This document shows positions 1 through 9,560 of a stretch of DNA of 44,137 nt, one piece after another (position 1 is the stretch's first letter; each line of letters opens with the position of its first letter). Below the pieces are notes generated by a model that saw only the letters and a list, made by a program, of their open reading frames with translations, did no database searches and was not told where the DNA came from. This DNA is from Victivallaceae bacterium (GTDB lineage: Bacteria > Verrucomicrobiota > Lentisphaeria > Victivallales > Victivallaceae), in assembly GCA_028691615.1 (NCBI GenBank), contig JAQUYX010000003.1, positions 1 to 44,137 on the forward strand, in the 5' to 3' direction. The position numbers and the translations under genes are program-made.

Positions 1-1
1 T

Positions 2-1234
2 CAGGATGTTCTGCGCGCGGCGGCCCATTTGGCGGAACTGATCGTCGAACGCCAGAACGGACGCGAGCAGTTGCTCGGCGCACTCAATCAGGCACAGTCG
101 GCGGCCAAAGCCAAGAGTTACTTCCTCGCGTCGATGAGCCACGAAATCCGCACGCCTTTAAATGCCGTCATCGGCTTTGCCGAGCTCTTGCGTGATGGTT
201 CGCTTCCGCCCGAAAAACAGCAAAGCTATCTAACCAGCATCTCCAATGCCGGCACCGCATTGCTGGCGCTGATCAATGACGTGCTGGATCTATCCAAACT
301 GGAAGCCGAGCAGATGCTTTTCACCCCGGTGGAGACGAATTTCCCGCTTCTGGTGCAGGAAGTCGGAAGCATTTTTCAGGAAAAATGCGAGGAGAAAAAA
401 CTACAGTTGGTCATCGACATTCCGAATATGCCTCCGGTGATGCTGGACAAACTCCGGTTGCGGCAGATTCTCTTCAATCTGGTCGGCAACGCGGTCAAAT
501 TTACCGACCGGGGTTCGATCGTCGTCAAGGCCATGTTCAAAACCTTGACCGGTTCGGAGGGGACGCTCTGTTTTCTGGTGGCGGACACCGGCATGGGCAT
601 CTCCAAGGCGGATGCGCAGCGGCTCTTCCAGCCCTTTGTGCAGTCCAACGCCGTACGCGGAACCAGTGCGGCAAACAATGGAACCGGTCTGGGTCTGGCG
701 ATCACCCGGCGAATGCTTGAGCAGATGGACGGCCGGATCGAATTGGAGAGCATCCCGGGGAAAGGCTCGACCTTCACCGTGGTAATTAAACATGTTCCCT
801 TTGTTGCGAACCGGCCCGAGGCGTCCCGCGTTGCCATGGAATCGCGTGCGGCCGCACCGGTTCCCGCGCCGGAGTTCCACGGCAAAGCGCTTCTGGTCGA
901 CGACGTACCGGTGAATTTGCAGGTATTGGAGGCGATGTTGCACAAGCTGAAGATCGAAACCTGCACCGCGGCGAACGGCGAAGAGGCGCTGAACCAGCTT
1001 GCGTCCCATGAAGACATCGCCATTGTCCTGACCGACATGTGGATGCCGGGAATGAACGGCGGCGAGCTGGCCGTCCAAGTGCGCAAACGCAATCAAAATC
1101 TGCCGATTGTGGCGGTGACGGCCGATGTGGAAGCGCATGAAAACTTTGAATTGGAGGCGTTTTCCGGGATTTTGCTCAAACCGGTGACGGTGGACAAACT
1201 GGCCCGGTTGCTTCATTCGATTCCAGGGCGGTGA
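2..1234 (+). CDS. Hybrid sensor histidine kinase, 5'-truncated by window edge
   Basis: The reading frame is open from base 2, so only the C-terminal part is present and the sensor region is missing. Going downstream it shows a HisKA dimerisation domain with the H box FLASMSHEIRTPLNAV (phospho-acceptor His codon at 140-142), then a HATPase_c domain with N box NLVGNAVKFT, G1 box DTGMGI, F box LFQPF and G2 box GTGLGLAI. A receiver domain follows, with the acidic pair in LLVDDVP, the phospho-acceptor Asp in VLTDMWMPGMNG, the switch Thr in AVTAD and the conserved Lys in LLKPVT. Such proteins autophosphorylate on His and pass the phosphate to the internal Asp. Input signal and final output are not visible here. 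An in-frame TTG at 29 is an internal codon, not a start. Confidence 0.93.
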   Translation, partial: QDVLRAAAHLAELIVERQNGREQLLGALNQAQSAAKAKSYFLASMSHEIRTPLNAVIGFAELLRDGSLPPEKQQSYLTSISNAGTALLALINDVLDLSKLEAEQMLFTPVETNFPLLVQEVGSIFQEKCEEKKLQLVIDIPNMPPVMLDKLRLRQILFNLVGNAVKFTDRGSIVVKAMFKTLTGSEGTLCFLVADTGMGISKADAQRLFQPFVQSNAVRGTSAANNGTGLGLAITRRMLEQMDGRIELESIPGKGSTFTVVIKHVPFVANRPEASRVAMESRAAAPVPAPEFHGKALLVDDVPVNLQVLEAMLHKLKIETCTAANGEEALNQLASHEDIAIVLTDMWMPGMNGGELAVQVRKRNQNLPIVAVTADVEAHENFELEAFSGILLKPVTVDKLARLLHSIPGR

Positions 1235-1326
1235 AGTTGTCCGAAAGATGCGGCGTGAATTTTGTCCCGGTGCCGTCGGATTTCGCATTTTTTCTCGACG
1301 GAAGAGACAAAAATTCGGTCTTTGCC

Positions 1327-1355
1327 TTGCAATTCTCGTTAAATGAAAGTATATT
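1327..1355 (+). promoter_or_regulatory. Sigma70-type promoter of tig
   Basis: TTGCAA (1327-1332), a 17-base spacer and TATATT (1350-1355) in an AT-rich gap after the histidine kinase gene. Transcription would start near 1362. That leaves no room for a ribosome site before the GTG at 1371 and supports the ATG at 1401 as the tig start. Confidence 0.7.
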
Positions 1356-1400
1356 ACGAAAATCATCCCTGTGAATTTGGACGAAAGGATTTCATCGATT

Positions 1401-2726
1401 ATGAACAAAGTCTCTGAATGTGCGGTTCTCGAGATCCGCGAAACGGGCAAGTGCAACCGCGAGGTGGACGTTACGTTTGCGGCTGCTGACGTGGCAAAAG
1501 CATCCCTCGCATCGATTCGCGAGATCGCCGGATATATCAACCTTCCGGGATTCCGCCGCGGCAAAGCGCCGGAGGCGGTGCTCCGCAAGAAGTTCGGCAA
1601 GGAGATCGAGGACGATCTCAAGAAGCGTCTGGTCGGCGCCGCCGTGGAAAAGCTCATGGAGGACAAAACCCTCGAAGTGGTCAACTGCGGTGTGGCCGAA
1701 GATCCCGTGCTGGCCGACAAAGCCGATTTCAAGTTCACGCTGAAGGTCGATCTGGCGCCCAAGTTTGACGTGGGCGATTACCGTTCGATCCGCGTGGACG
1801 TGCCGGAGAAGAAGCTGGACGACGCCGCGCTGGAAGAGCGCATCAAATTCTATCGCAACGCGTATGCCAAGTACGAAGACACCGAAGGCCCCGCCGCCGC
1901 CGGCGATATGCTCAAAGCCGATTACAAGAGCGACTTTGTGCTGCCCGAAAACGCGTCGGCCGGACTCAAGCGTCAGGCCGAAGCGACGGACGGTTTTCTG
2001 TGGCTGAGCGATCCGGAGATGATCCCCGGATCGATCCGCGAGCTTACCGGAGTGAAGACCGGCGACAGCAAGACTTTTAAGGCGGAATATCCGGCCGACT
2101 ACCGGGAGAAGGAACTCGCGGGCAAGACCGTGGAATACACCGTGACGGTCAAAGGGATTCAGCGCCGCGCCGATCTCACCGACGAAGAGTTGTGCTCCCG
2201 CGTCGGAGTCAAGACCATTGAAGAGTTCAAGGCCCAGCTTGAGAAGATCATGCAGCAGGAGAGCGCCTCCGGCCGTCGTGCGGAGCTGGCGGACAAGCTC
2301 TTTGAAGCGATCGACAAGAGCATTGCCGACTTTGATCTGCCGCAGGGCGTTCTGGAGGCCGAGACCTCCGCCGAGCTGCGGAAAGTGGCGGAAAGCACCG
2401 TCAAGACCAAAGAGGACGCCGAGTCTTTCGAGAAGGATTTGGAGTCGCACCGCAACGCCGCGCGGGAAACCGCCCGGAAGAACTGCCGCAAGAACTTCAT
2501 TCTGCGGAAGATCGCCGATGCGGAAGAGATCACGCTCAATGAGAACGAGGTCGACCAGCAGATTCAGGCGATGAGCAGCTATTACAATTATAAGAAGAAC
2601 GAATTCCGCGCCATGCTGGAAAAATCCGGTCGTTTGGACGGGCTGTGTCTCCAGATGCTCAACGGCAAAGTGCTCGACACGCTGGTGGAGAGCCTGCTGA
2701 AAAACGAAACGGAAAAAACGAAATAG
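1401..2726 (+). CDS. tig: Trigger factor (ribosome-associated chaperone)
   Basis: This 441-aa protein is the usual trigger factor length. The N-terminal ribosome-binding domain contains the signature around residues 38-55 ([20 protein letters not shown], the GFRxGKxP loop that docks at the exit tunnel). A central FKBP-like segment (about 155-250, with DMLKADY) and a helical C-terminal chaperone domain follow. It binds nascent chains at the ribosome and can act as a prolyl isomerase. The ATG at 1401 follows AGGA at 1386-1389. A GTG at 1371 in the same frame lies within about 10 bases of the predicted transcription start and has no ribosome site. It sits directly upstream of clpP and clpX, the classical tig-clpP-clpX order. 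Confidence 0.95.
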   Translation: MNKVSECAVLEIRETGKCNREVDVTFAAADVAKASLASIREIAGYINLPGFRRGKAPEAVLRKKFGKEIEDDLKKRLVGAAVEKLMEDKTLEVVNCGVAEDPVLADKADFKFTLKVDLAPKFDVGDYRSIRVDVPEKKLDDAALEERIKFYRNAYAKYEDTEGPAAAGDMLKADYKSDFVLPENASAGLKRQAEATDGFLWLSDPEMIPGSIRELTGVKTGDSKTFKAEYPADYREKELAGKTVEYTVTVKGIQRRADLTDEELCSRVGVKTIEEFKAQLEKIMQQESASGRRAELADKLFEAIDKSIADFDLPQGVLEAETSAELRKVAESTVKTKEDAESFEKDLESHRNAARETARKNCRKNFILRKIADAEEITLNENEVDQQIQAMSSYYNYKKNEFRAMLEKSGRLDGLCLQMLNGKVLDTLVESLLKNETEKTK

Positions 2727-2769
2727 TCCGGATTTGATTTTTCGAAAAAAACGGATTATTTTGCTGCGG

Positions 2770-2814
2770 AACGGCGTTCTCCGACGGGCTTTTCCCGGCG
2801 GAATCGCCGTTTTT
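2770..2814 (+). terminator. Hairpin with T-run between tig and clpP
   Basis: AACGGCG (2770-2776) pairs with CGCCGTT (2805-2811). An inner stem CCGaCGGG (2781-2788) pairs with CCCGgCGG (2794-2801) with one mismatch. A run of five T ends at 2814. This looks like an intrinsic terminator or attenuator in the clpP leader. A weak promoter-like pair, TTGATT (2734-2739), 16 bases, TTATTT (2756-2761), lies just before it, which would make the hairpin an attenuator. I see no clear promoter between the hairpin and clpP. Confidence 0.5.
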
Positions 2815-2859
2815 CGCCCCCAAACAACATGGTTCGGTAATGCGCAAGGAGAAGACACG

Positions 2860-3459
2860 ATGACAACGAAAAGTTATATGGTTCCGATGGTGGTCGAGCA
2901 AACCGGCAGCGGAGAACGCGGGTACGACATCTATTCGCGGCTGCTCAAAGACCGGATCGTGCTTCTCGGCACGGAAATCAACGACGAGGTCGCCAATCTG
3001 ATCGTGGCGCAGCTGCTTTTCCTTCAGGCGGAAGACCCGAAGAAGGACGTGGAGCTTTACATCAACAGCCCCGGCGGTTCCGTGACCGCCGGTCTGGCGA
3101 TCTACGACACCATGCAGCTGATCTCCTGCGATGTCAAAACCTATTGCATCGGACAATGCGCCTCCATGGGCAGCGTGCTGCTTTGCGCCGGGACAAAAGG
3201 CAAGCGTTTCGCATTGCCGAACAGCCGGATCATGATTCACCAGCCTTGGGGCGGCGCGCAGGGAACCGCGGCCGACATCCACATTCAGGCGCAGGAGATT
3301 CTCCGGCTGCGCAGTATGCTCAACAACATTCTCGCCGGACATTCCGGAAAGGAACTCGCCCAGATCGAGAAGGATACCGAACGCGATTTCTTCATGTCCG
3401 CGGAAGAAGCCACCGCTTATGGCCTGGTGGACGGAATTATTTCGCCCAAGAATAAATGA
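2860..3459 (+). CDS. clpP: ATP-dependent Clp protease proteolytic subunit
   Basis: A 199-aa serine peptidase of family S14. The catalytic triad is visible: Ser102 in GQCASMGS, His127 in [10 protein letters not shown] and Asp176 in DTERDFF. Their spacing (25 and 74 residues from the Ser) matches the E. coli enzyme. The tetradecameric chamber works with ClpX, encoded next, to degrade unfolded or tagged proteins in the cytoplasm. The ATG at 2860 follows AAGGAG at 2846-2851 with 8 bases spacing. The frame is open further upstream, but the extra residues do not resemble ClpP and lack a ribosome site. Confidence 0.97.
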   Translation: MTTKSYMVPMVVEQTGSGERGYDIYSRLLKDRIVLLGTEINDEVANLIVAQLLFLQAEDPKKDVELYINSPGGSVTAGLAIYDTMQLISCDVKTYCIGQCASMGSVLLCAGTKGKRFALPNSRIMIHQPWGGAQGTAADIHIQAQEILRLRSMLNNILAGHSGKELAQIEKDTERDFFMSAEEATAYGLVDGIISPKNK

Positions 3460-3495
3460 CCCTTCTGACAGGGTTCGGAAAGGATTTTGCTGAAA

Positions 3496-4893
3496 ATGGC
3501 ATCCACCCGCGAAACGAAAGAGAATATCTTCTGCAGCTTCTGCGGCAGACGCGCCGCCGATCATCCGACATTGAATTTTCTGGCCAGCGGATTCGGAAAG
3601 CTTTGGATCTGCGCGGATTGCGTCCAAAAAGGAAGCGAAGTGCTCAACCACGCCGCCCATGACGCGAAAGATTCCGCCCCCGACAGCAAAGAGGCTTTCG
3701 GCTCCGGCCGGGCGCCCCTCTCGCCGGAAGCGGCGCAGTTGATCTCGCAGCTGAAAGTCCCCACTCCCTCTGAAATCAAGCAGGAGCTGGACAATTACGT
3801 CATCGGACAGGAGCAGGCGAAAAAGATCTTTTCCGTAGCCGTGCACAACCACTATCGCCGGCTGAAAAGCCAGCTGGCCAACGGAGACGAAACGCCCGAC
3901 GGGGAGTTTGCCGACGTCGAACTGGACAAAAGCAACGTGCTGCTGATCGGACCGACCGGTTCGGGCAAAACGCTGCTGGCGCGGACGCTGGCGCGAATGC
4001 TCAACGTCCCGTTCTGCATCTGCGACGCGACGACCATCACCGAGGCCGGGTACGTCGGAGAGGATGTGGAAAATATCCTCCTTCGACTGGTGCAGGCCGC
4101 GGATTACGATGTATCCCGTGCGGAGATCGGCATTGTCTATGTCGACGAGATCGACAAGATCGCGCGCAAGACCGAGAACGTCTCGATCACCCGCGACGTC
4201 TCCGGCGAAGGCGTCCAGCAGGCGCTGCTGAAAATTCTGGAAGGCACGGTATCCAACGTGCCGCCCAAAGGCGGCCGCAAGCATCCGCAGCAGGAGTTTT
4301 TGCAGGTCAAGACCGGCAATATCCTCTTCATCTGCGGCGGCGCATTCATCGGGTTGGACAAAATCATTCAGCGGCGCTGCGGCAAGCAGGTGCTCGGATT
4401 CCGGCGCGAACGCAGCGAAGCCGAGTCGGAAAATGCCGACGCACTGGAGCATCCGCTGCAATACTGCGAGCCGGAAGATCTGATTCATTTCGGGCTGATC
4501 CCGGAGTTCATCGGACGACTTCCGGTGATCTCGGTGCTCAATAAACTCAGCCGCGAAGACCTGATGAAGATTCTGACCGAACCGAAGAACGCCCTGCTCA
4601 AACAATTCCGGCGGCTCTTCGCGATGGAAGGGATCGATCTGCAGTTCACCCCCGACGCGGTCGGCGCACTGGCGGACCGGGCGGTCAGCAAGGGAACCGG
4701 AGCGCGCGGACTGCGGGCCATTCTCGAAGAGGTGATGCTTGACGTGATGTTTGACGCGCCCTCCGCGAAGGATGTGGTGCAGTGTGTCATCGATGCAAAG
4801 GTCATTCAGAAGGAGGCGCCGGCCCGGTTGATCCGCAAGGACGACTGTCCGCCGACCACATCGACAAGCCGCACCAGAAAGAAAAAAGCATGA
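3496..4893 (+). CDS. clpX: ATP-dependent Clp protease ATP-binding subunit ClpX
   Basis: A 465-aa AAA+ unfoldase. The N-terminal zinc-binding domain has C13xxC16 and C39xxC42. The ATPase has Walker [10 protein letters not shown], pore loop GYVGEDVEN, Walker [11 protein letters not shown] and a sensor-2 region [10 protein letters not shown]. It unfolds substrates and feeds them to ClpP. It is longer than E. coli ClpX (424 aa), mostly through a linker after the zinc finger and a basic Ser/Thr-rich tail. The ATG at 3496 is chosen over the in-frame TTG at 3487, because AGGA at 3481-3484 is too close to the TTG. The stop codon overlaps the start of the next gene (ATGA), so translation of the kinase gene is probably coupled. 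Confidence 0.96.
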   Translation: MASTRETKENIFCSFCGRRAADHPTLNFLASGFGKLWICADCVQKGSEVLNHAAHDAKDSAPDSKEAFGSGRAPLSPEAAQLISQLKVPTPSEIKQELDNYVIGQEQAKKIFSVAVHNHYRRLKSQLANGDETPDGEFADVELDKSNVLLIGPTGSGKTLLARTLARMLNVPFCICDATTITEAGYVGEDVENILLRLVQAADYDVSRAEIGIVYVDEIDKIARKTENVSITRDVSGEGVQQALLKILEGTVSNVPPKGGRKHPQQEFLQVKTGNILFICGGAFIGLDKIIQRRCGKQVLGFRRERSEAESENADALEHPLQYCEPEDLIHFGLIPEFIGRLPVISVLNKLSREDLMKILTEPKNALLKQFRRLFAMEGIDLQFTPDAVGALADRAVSKGTGARGLRAILEEVMLDVMFDAPSAKDVVQCVIDAKVIQKEAPARLIRKDDCPPTTSTSRTRKKKA

Positions 4894-5960
4894 CCGGCAT
4901 AGTCACGGACAAATTTAATACCAGAACTCAGGTTATTCCCTCGACGAAGACGCAAACGTTGCGTCCCGAGGAGATCAACGCCGACGCGCTTCCGGTGAAG
5001 AGCCGGTCGCGGTATCACTTCGTTCGCAGCATCGGATTCGGCGGGATGAAATCGGTGCTGCTGGTCTTCGACGAGGAGACGCATCGGGAAGTCGCCATGG
5101 CGATGATGGTCGATTACGCCGACCGTCCGGCGCAGGATTTGCAGCGCTTTGTCAACGAGGCGCTGATTACCGCCTCGCTGGAGCACCCGAACATTGTGCC
5201 GGTTTACGATGTCGGCAAGGATCCTTCGGGATGTCCTTTTTTTGTCATGCGTTATCTCAAGGGGAAACCGCTCTCTCTGATCCTGAGCGAATTGCGCCGG
5301 GGACGCGAGGAGACGCTGGAACGCTATGCGTTGAGCGATCTGATTCATATTTTCATTCGAATCTGCAACGCCGTCGAATTCGCCCATGCGCACGGAGTGC
5401 TGCATCTGGATCTCAAACCGGCCAACGTGATGATCGGCCGTTACGGTGAAGTGCAGCTGATCGATTGGGGGCTGGCGCGACGGATCGAAGGAAAATCTCC
5501 GGCCCCGACCGGCAAAGTCTGCGGCACGGTCGGCTATATCGCACCGGAAGTCTACCGCGGTGAAGTTTCGACCGAGCGCAGCGATATTTACGCCTTGGGC
5601 GGACTGCTCTTCGCGATGCTGACCTTCCGGCGTCCGGGATTCTGTCGCCGGAAGGAGCGCACGACCACCGAAGCCCCCGCAGAAGCAGAGATTTTTTCCA
5701 CGGTATTTGCCAATGCGATCCGTCCGGTGCCTTCGGCGCTGGAGGCAGTCTGCCGCAGAGCGATGGCCGAACGCCCCGAGTGGCGTTACCACTCGGTGGC
5801 CGAATTGATTTCAGACATTCGCGCCTATCAGGCCGGGCACGCGACCACGGCGGAAAACGCCACCTATGCAAGAAAAGTCTGGCTCTTCTGCCTGCGTCAC
5901 TGGATGCTGCTGGCGCTGGGAGTGTCGCTCTTGCTTTTGCTCTGGATGTTTTTTGCCTGA
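4890..5960 (+). CDS. Ser/Thr protein kinase-like protein with C-terminal membrane anchor; VAIK lysine missing
   Basis: A 356-aa protein with a Hanks-type kinase fold at about residues 42-320 and one C-terminal transmembrane segment (about 330-354), so the kinase domain faces the cytoplasm. Visible motifs are the glycine loop IGFGGMKSV (48-56), a helix-C Glu at 90, HLDLKPAN (172-179, base Asp174, Asn179) and DWG in place of DFG (192-194). The ATP-anchoring Lys is absent: the VAIK position reads VAMA, with Ala71 encoded by GCG at 5100-5102. HRD reads HLD. Activity is therefore doubtful or atypical; it may be a pseudokinase or use another Lys. The ATG overlaps the clpX stop (ATGA), and 27 bases separate it from the helicase gene. 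Substrates are unknown. Confidence 0.85.
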   Translation: MTGIVTDKFNTRTQVIPSTKTQTLRPEEINADALPVKSRSRYHFVRSIGFGGMKSVLLVFDEETHREVAMAMMVDYADRPAQDLQRFVNEALITASLEHPNIVPVYDVGKDPSGCPFFVMRYLKGKPLSLILSELRRGREETLERYALSDLIHIFIRICNAVEFAHAHGVLHLDLKPANVMIGRYGEVQLIDWGLARRIEGKSPAPTGKVCGTVGYIAPEVYRGEVSTERSDIYALGGLLFAMLTFRRPGFCRRKERTTTEAPAEAEIFSTVFANAIRPVPSALEAVCRRAMAERPEWRYHSVAELISDIRAYQAGHATTAENATYARKVWLFCLRHWMLLALGVSLLLLLWMFFA

Positions 5961-5987
5961 TCGGGCGGAAAGGAGCCCGCGGCAATT

Positions 5988-8048
5988 ATGGTGATCGACG
6001 TACCTGCTTTCCCGGATTTCGCCGATGTGGATTATCAGCCCGATCCCGAAGATCGGAGCGAAAACGAAAATTCCGCATCCCCCCCCCGGCGATCCGAAGG
6101 CGCGGGAGTCGTCGAAAAAACGGAGGAGTTTTTTCGACCGGGCGGAATCCTTTCGTCGCGCCAGCCGGAATCGGAATTTCGTCCGCAGCAGCTCGACATG
6201 GCGCTGGCAACCGCACGCGCGCTGGCAACGGGGAGTCATCTGGCGGTGGAAGCGCCGACGGGCGTCGGCAAAAGTTTCGCCTATCTGGTTCCCCTGATCT
6301 ACCGCTCGTGCAACGGCGGATATCCGGCGGTCGTGGCGACCGCGACAATCAATTTGCAAGAGCAGCTTATGGAGCACGACTTGTTGCTGCTGCGCAAATT
6401 GTCCGGCGTAACATTCAAGGCCGTCCTCGCCAAGGGCAGAGGCAATTACCTCTGCAAACGACGGCTCGCGCTGCTCTCCGGAGACCGCCGGGACGCGCTG
6501 CTGCGGGACAGCAGCGCCGCATTGATGGACCGGGTCGAGTCCTGGAGCTCGGAAACAAACGCGGGCGAACGCGACGAGATTCGCCTTCCGTCGGAGATCT
6601 GGGGGCAAATCTGTTCGGAGAGCGGAAACTGCCGGGCCGGACAGTGTCCGTTCTTCCGGGGCTGTTTTTATTTCAAGGCGCGGCAGGAGTGGGAGAGTGC
6701 GCACATCATCGTGGCGAACCATGCCCTTTTCCTGACCGATCTGCGATTGCGCATGGAGGGCGAAGAGGGCGGCAGTCTGCTTCCCCGCTACGGGGCGGTG
6801 GTGATCGACGAGGCGCATGAGCTGGAGGATTCCGCGGCGGAACACTTGGGAATGCGCATTTCCCGCGCGGGGATCGGCAGCATTCTCAATAGTCTCTACA
6901 ACGCCGAACTCGGACGCGGGTTGCTTGCGCGCGGCGGGGAACGCGAGATGAAATTGCGCGCGATGATTGCGCAAGTGCGATCGGAGACCTTCGCGTTCTT
7001 TCACCCGGCGGAAGAATTTCTGCGGGAAAACAACGCGCAATCGGGAATCCGGCGAGTTTTCACGCCCGGAATTTTTCCCGACACGTTGAGCGAACCCTTG
7101 AAGGAACTTTACAAAGCGTTGAGCGAATACCTCGACTGCGTGGAAGATGCTTCCATGCGTACGGAAATTGAGAGCCGGCGCAACCAGATCGGAGATGCGA
7201 TCGACGGACTCGGCGATTTTCTGGAAATGCGCACGTCGACCAATGTCTACTATGTGGAATCGGAGCGTTCCGGCGTGGCGTTGAAGAGCGCGCTTCTGGA
7301 AGTCGCGGAGGTCTTGCGCGAACGGCTATTCAACCGGGAATTTCCGGTGATCTTAAGCAGCGCTACTTTGACCGTCAAAAAGAAGTTCGACTACTTTGCC
7401 GGACGGATCGGCTTCGAGAACGGCGAAACCCTTCAGCTCGACTCCCCCTTTTCTTCCCGGCAGGCGAAAATCCTCGTTCCCCGGCAGATGCCGGATCCGC
7501 AGACGCCGGAATATGAGCAGGCGCTCCCGGAAATGCTGCTCCATTATCTGATGCTCACGCACGGCAAAGCCTTTGTGCTCTTCACCAGTTACAGTTCCAT
7601 GAAGTCCGCCGCGGATGTGTTGCGTCCGCAGCTGGAGGAACTCGGCATCCGTCTGTTGCTGCAAGGAGGAGAACTCACCCGCGCCGATATGATCCGGCAG
7701 TTCAAGATTGATGTTGATTCGGTGATCTTCGGAACCGACAGTTTCTGGACCGGCGTCGATGTCCCGGGGGAAGCCTTGAGCAATGTCATCATCGCGAAAC
7801 TTCCATTCGCCGTACCCGATCATCCACTCGTGCAGGCGCGATGCGAAAAGATCACGCTCGAAGGCAAAAGTCCTTTCCGCTGCTACACACTCCCCGAAGC
7901 AGTGCTGAAATTCCGGCAGGGCGCGGGACGTTTGATCCGCTCCCGCAACGACAGCGGCATCATCGTCATGCTCGATCATCGGGTATTAAGCAAGAGTTAC
8001 GGGAAAAATTTTCTCGAATCACTTCCCTATCCGGTGGAGATCCAGTGA
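5988..8048 (+). CDS. DinG/XPD-type ATP-dependent DNA helicase
   Basis: A 686-aa superfamily 2 helicase of the DinG/YoaA group. Walker A is EAPTGVGKS (88-96). A cysteine cluster typical of the XPD-type 4Fe-4S domain lies in NYLCKRR and GNCRAGQCPFFRGC. The DEAH box is VIDEAHELED and motif VI is QGAGRLIRS. These enzymes unwind 5'-3' and act in repair and removal of R-loops or stalled replication structures. The first 50 or so residues are charged and probably disordered. The start ATG at 5988 follows AAGGAG at 5970-5975. It is likely co-transcribed with the kinase-like gene upstream. DinG and YoaA cannot be told apart from sequence alone here. Confidence 0.9.
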   Translation: MVIDVPAFPDFADVDYQPDPEDRSENENSASPPRRSEGAGVVEKTEEFFRPGGILSSRQPESEFRPQQLDMALATARALATGSHLAVEAPTGVGKSFAYLVPLIYRSCNGGYPAVVATATINLQEQLMEHDLLLLRKLSGVTFKAVLAKGRGNYLCKRRLALLSGDRRDALLRDSSAALMDRVESWSSETNAGERDEIRLPSEIWGQICSESGNCRAGQCPFFRGCFYFKARQEWESAHIIVANHALFLTDLRLRMEGEEGGSLLPRYGAVVIDEAHELEDSAAEHLGMRISRAGIGSILNSLYNAELGRGLLARGGEREMKLRAMIAQVRSETFAFFHPAEEFLRENNAQSGIRRVFTPGIFPDTLSEPLKELYKALSEYLDCVEDASMRTEIESRRNQIGDAIDGLGDFLEMRTSTNVYYVESERSGVALKSALLEVAEVLRERLFNREFPVILSSATLTVKKKFDYFAGRIGFENGETLQLDSPFSSRQAKILVPRQMPDPQTPEYEQALPEMLLHYLMLTHGKAFVLFTSYSSMKSAADVLRPQLEELGIRLLLQGGELTRADMIRQFKIDVDSVIFGTDSFWTGVDVPGEALSNVIIAKLPFAVPDHPLVQARCEKITLEGKSPFRCYTLPEAVLKFRQGAGRLIRSRNDSGIIVMLDHRVLSKSYGKNFLESLPYPVEIQ

Positions 8049-8076
8049 CCAAAGTCCCGTCCGGGGATGACTGGGG

Positions 8077-8682
8077 CTATTGCGCCCCCCACAAGAGATT
8101 GCGCAAGCCCTGCGCCATAATCTGCGCCGAGAGCGCGGCAAGAAACAATCCGGTCAGTTTGCTGAGCACCACCAAGCCGCGTTTGCGCACCAGTCGCTCG
8201 ATTAAGTCGGCATAATAAAGAATCACGCAAAGCGCAATCGCCGCGACGACCATGCCGACGCCGTCCCGGAGGATTTTGCCCCAGTCGTATGCCGCGTTGT
8301 TGCCCATGACCAGAATTGCGCCGATCGTCCCCGGTCCGATGGCGCACGGAATCGCCAGCGGGACAATCGCAATATCCTCCTCGATGGAGACGCGTTCCGG
8401 CGCGGCTCCGTTGCGCCCGCCGCCGCGCACCAGATCCAATCCGCCCAAGAGCAGCACCAAGCCGGCGCCGACCCGGAACGCGTCAAGGGTGATGCCGAGA
8501 AACTGCAGAATCCGATTGCCCAGAAAATACAGGATGAAATCAATCACCAGAATCGCCGTCGCCGTCTGTACGGCAATATGTCGTTTTCCCCGCAGATCGC
8601 GTCCTTCGGTCATCGTGACAAAGACCGAGAGCACAAAAAACGGGGTCAGCAGAATAAAAATTTGAATGGCGGAGGAAAGCAT
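8077..8682 (-). CDS. MarC/YchE family integral membrane protein
   Basis: A roughly 201-aa hydrophobic protein with about six transmembrane segments and the MarC-family pattern: an N-terminal ILLTPFFVLSVFVTMTEG segment, a charged loop, then IVPLAIPCAIGPGTIGAIL. The family was once linked to multidrug resistance, but that role is not established; the substrate is unknown. The ATG ending at 8682 is preferred because AGGG lies 9 bases upstream. The GTG two codons earlier (8688) would leave only 3 bases. The gene converges with dinG, with 28 bases between the stops. Confidence 0.85.
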   Translation of the reverse strand: MLSSAIQIFILLTPFFVLSVFVTMTEGRDLRGKRHIAVQTATAILVIDFILYFLGNRILQFLGITLDAFRVGAGLVLLLGGLDLVRGGGRNGAAPERVSIEEDIAIVPLAIPCAIGPGTIGAILVMGNNAAYDWGKILRDGVGMVVAAIALCVILYYADLIERLVRKRGLVVLSKLTGLFLAALSAQIMAQGLRNLLWGAQ

Positions 8683-8758
8683 CGTCACAGTCCCTAAGTT
8701 TGCAGTGAGCCAGAAGAAAAATTATTATGGAAACGATCTCTCCCCCGGCGGATTTCCT

Positions 8759-8786
8759 ACTATATCCCGGGAAAAACTTTTTTCAA
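8759..8786 (-). promoter_or_regulatory. Promoter of the marC-family gene
   Basis: On the minus strand, TTGAAA (8781-8786), a 16-base spacer and TATAGT (8759-8764). Predicted start is near 8752, giving a leader of about 70 bases. It lies in the 143-base gap between the marC-family gene and the DUF45 gene; I see no clear terminator for the latter. Confidence 0.6.
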
Positions 8787-8825
8787 GGCCGCGACCGTTC
8801 TCCCCAACATGGACAGCGCGGAAGC

Positions 8826-9560
8826 TCAACGGTATTTTTTCATCCTGTCCCGAAGCATTTTGTGGTTCGGAAGGACTTGTTCCACCACACGGTAAAACGC
8901 CGGAGAGTGATTCAGCTCCACCGTATGCGAGAGCTCATGCACAATCACATAATCAATTAAATCCGCGTCGCACCCCATCAGCCGCAGGGAGTACCGGATT
9001 TCTCCGCGGGAATTGCACGAGCCCCAGCGGTGCGCCGCGGAATTGACCGCCACACTGCGATAGACAAAGTTTCCCGTCCGCGCCCATTCCGCCGTGCGCT
9101 CGCCAAGATAGCACCGCGCTTCCCGCGCGTAGATCGCAAAAACCGCCCGGCGCAGCGACGCGACCCCGCGCACATCCGGCACCAGCATGCGCCCGCCTTC
9201 GGCAAATCCATGCAGCGACGAATCCAATTTCCGCCGTCCCGCCGTCACGGTCAGACGGTATTCTTCTCCGAAAAAAAGAAAAATCCCCCCGGGACGGAAT
9301 TCCCCCATCAGCGGCACACTCCGGTCGGAATTGCCATCGGCAATCGCATGTTTCTCCAACCATGCGTGATGGCGGTCAACCCACGCAAGAATTTCCGATT
9401 CCGCAGCCGATTCGGGTGCCGATACCGCGATCAGCCGCCGTTCCCGGCTGATCCGCATGGACAACGTCCGCCGCCGCGCCGAGCGGCGCAACACCAATCG
9501 GAATGGAACCAACGCCGAATAACATTCCGACAGCGTTCTTTCTGGTTCCTGCGTACTCAT
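8826..9560 (-). CDS. YgjP-like (DUF45) zinc metallohydrolase
   Basis: A 244-aa protein ending in the family signature HELSHTVELNH (His208, Glu209, His212, His218), the HExxH-plus-His zinc site of the DUF45/WLM group related to minigluzincin peptidases. Family length is about 230-250 aa. It probably acts as a cytoplasmic metal-dependent hydrolase or peptidase; the substrate is not known. The ATG ending at 9560 forms an exact ATGA overlap with the glycosyltransferase stop, indicating translational coupling. An upstream in-frame ATG (9599) would lie deep in the glycosyltransferase gene and add unrelated residues. Confidence 0.85.
   Translation of the reverse strand: MSTQEPERTLSECYSALVPFRLVLRRSARRRTLSMRISRERRLIAVSAPESAAESEILAWVDRHHAWLEKHAIADGNSDRSVPLMGEFRPGGIFLFFGEEYRLTVTAGRRKLDSSLHGFAEGGRMLVPDVRGVASLRRAVFAIYAREARCYLGERTAEWARTGNFVYRSVAVNSAAHRWGSCNSRGEIRYSLRLMGCDADLIDYVIVHELSHTVELNHSPAFYRVVEQVLPNHKMLRDRMKKYR

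Noticed and set aside
2659-4605. Long minus-strand open frame (648 codons) opposite clpP/clpX
   Set aside because: The plus strand encodes ClpP and ClpX with intact catalytic motifs; the antisense frame shows no family features and reflects GC-rich codon bias.
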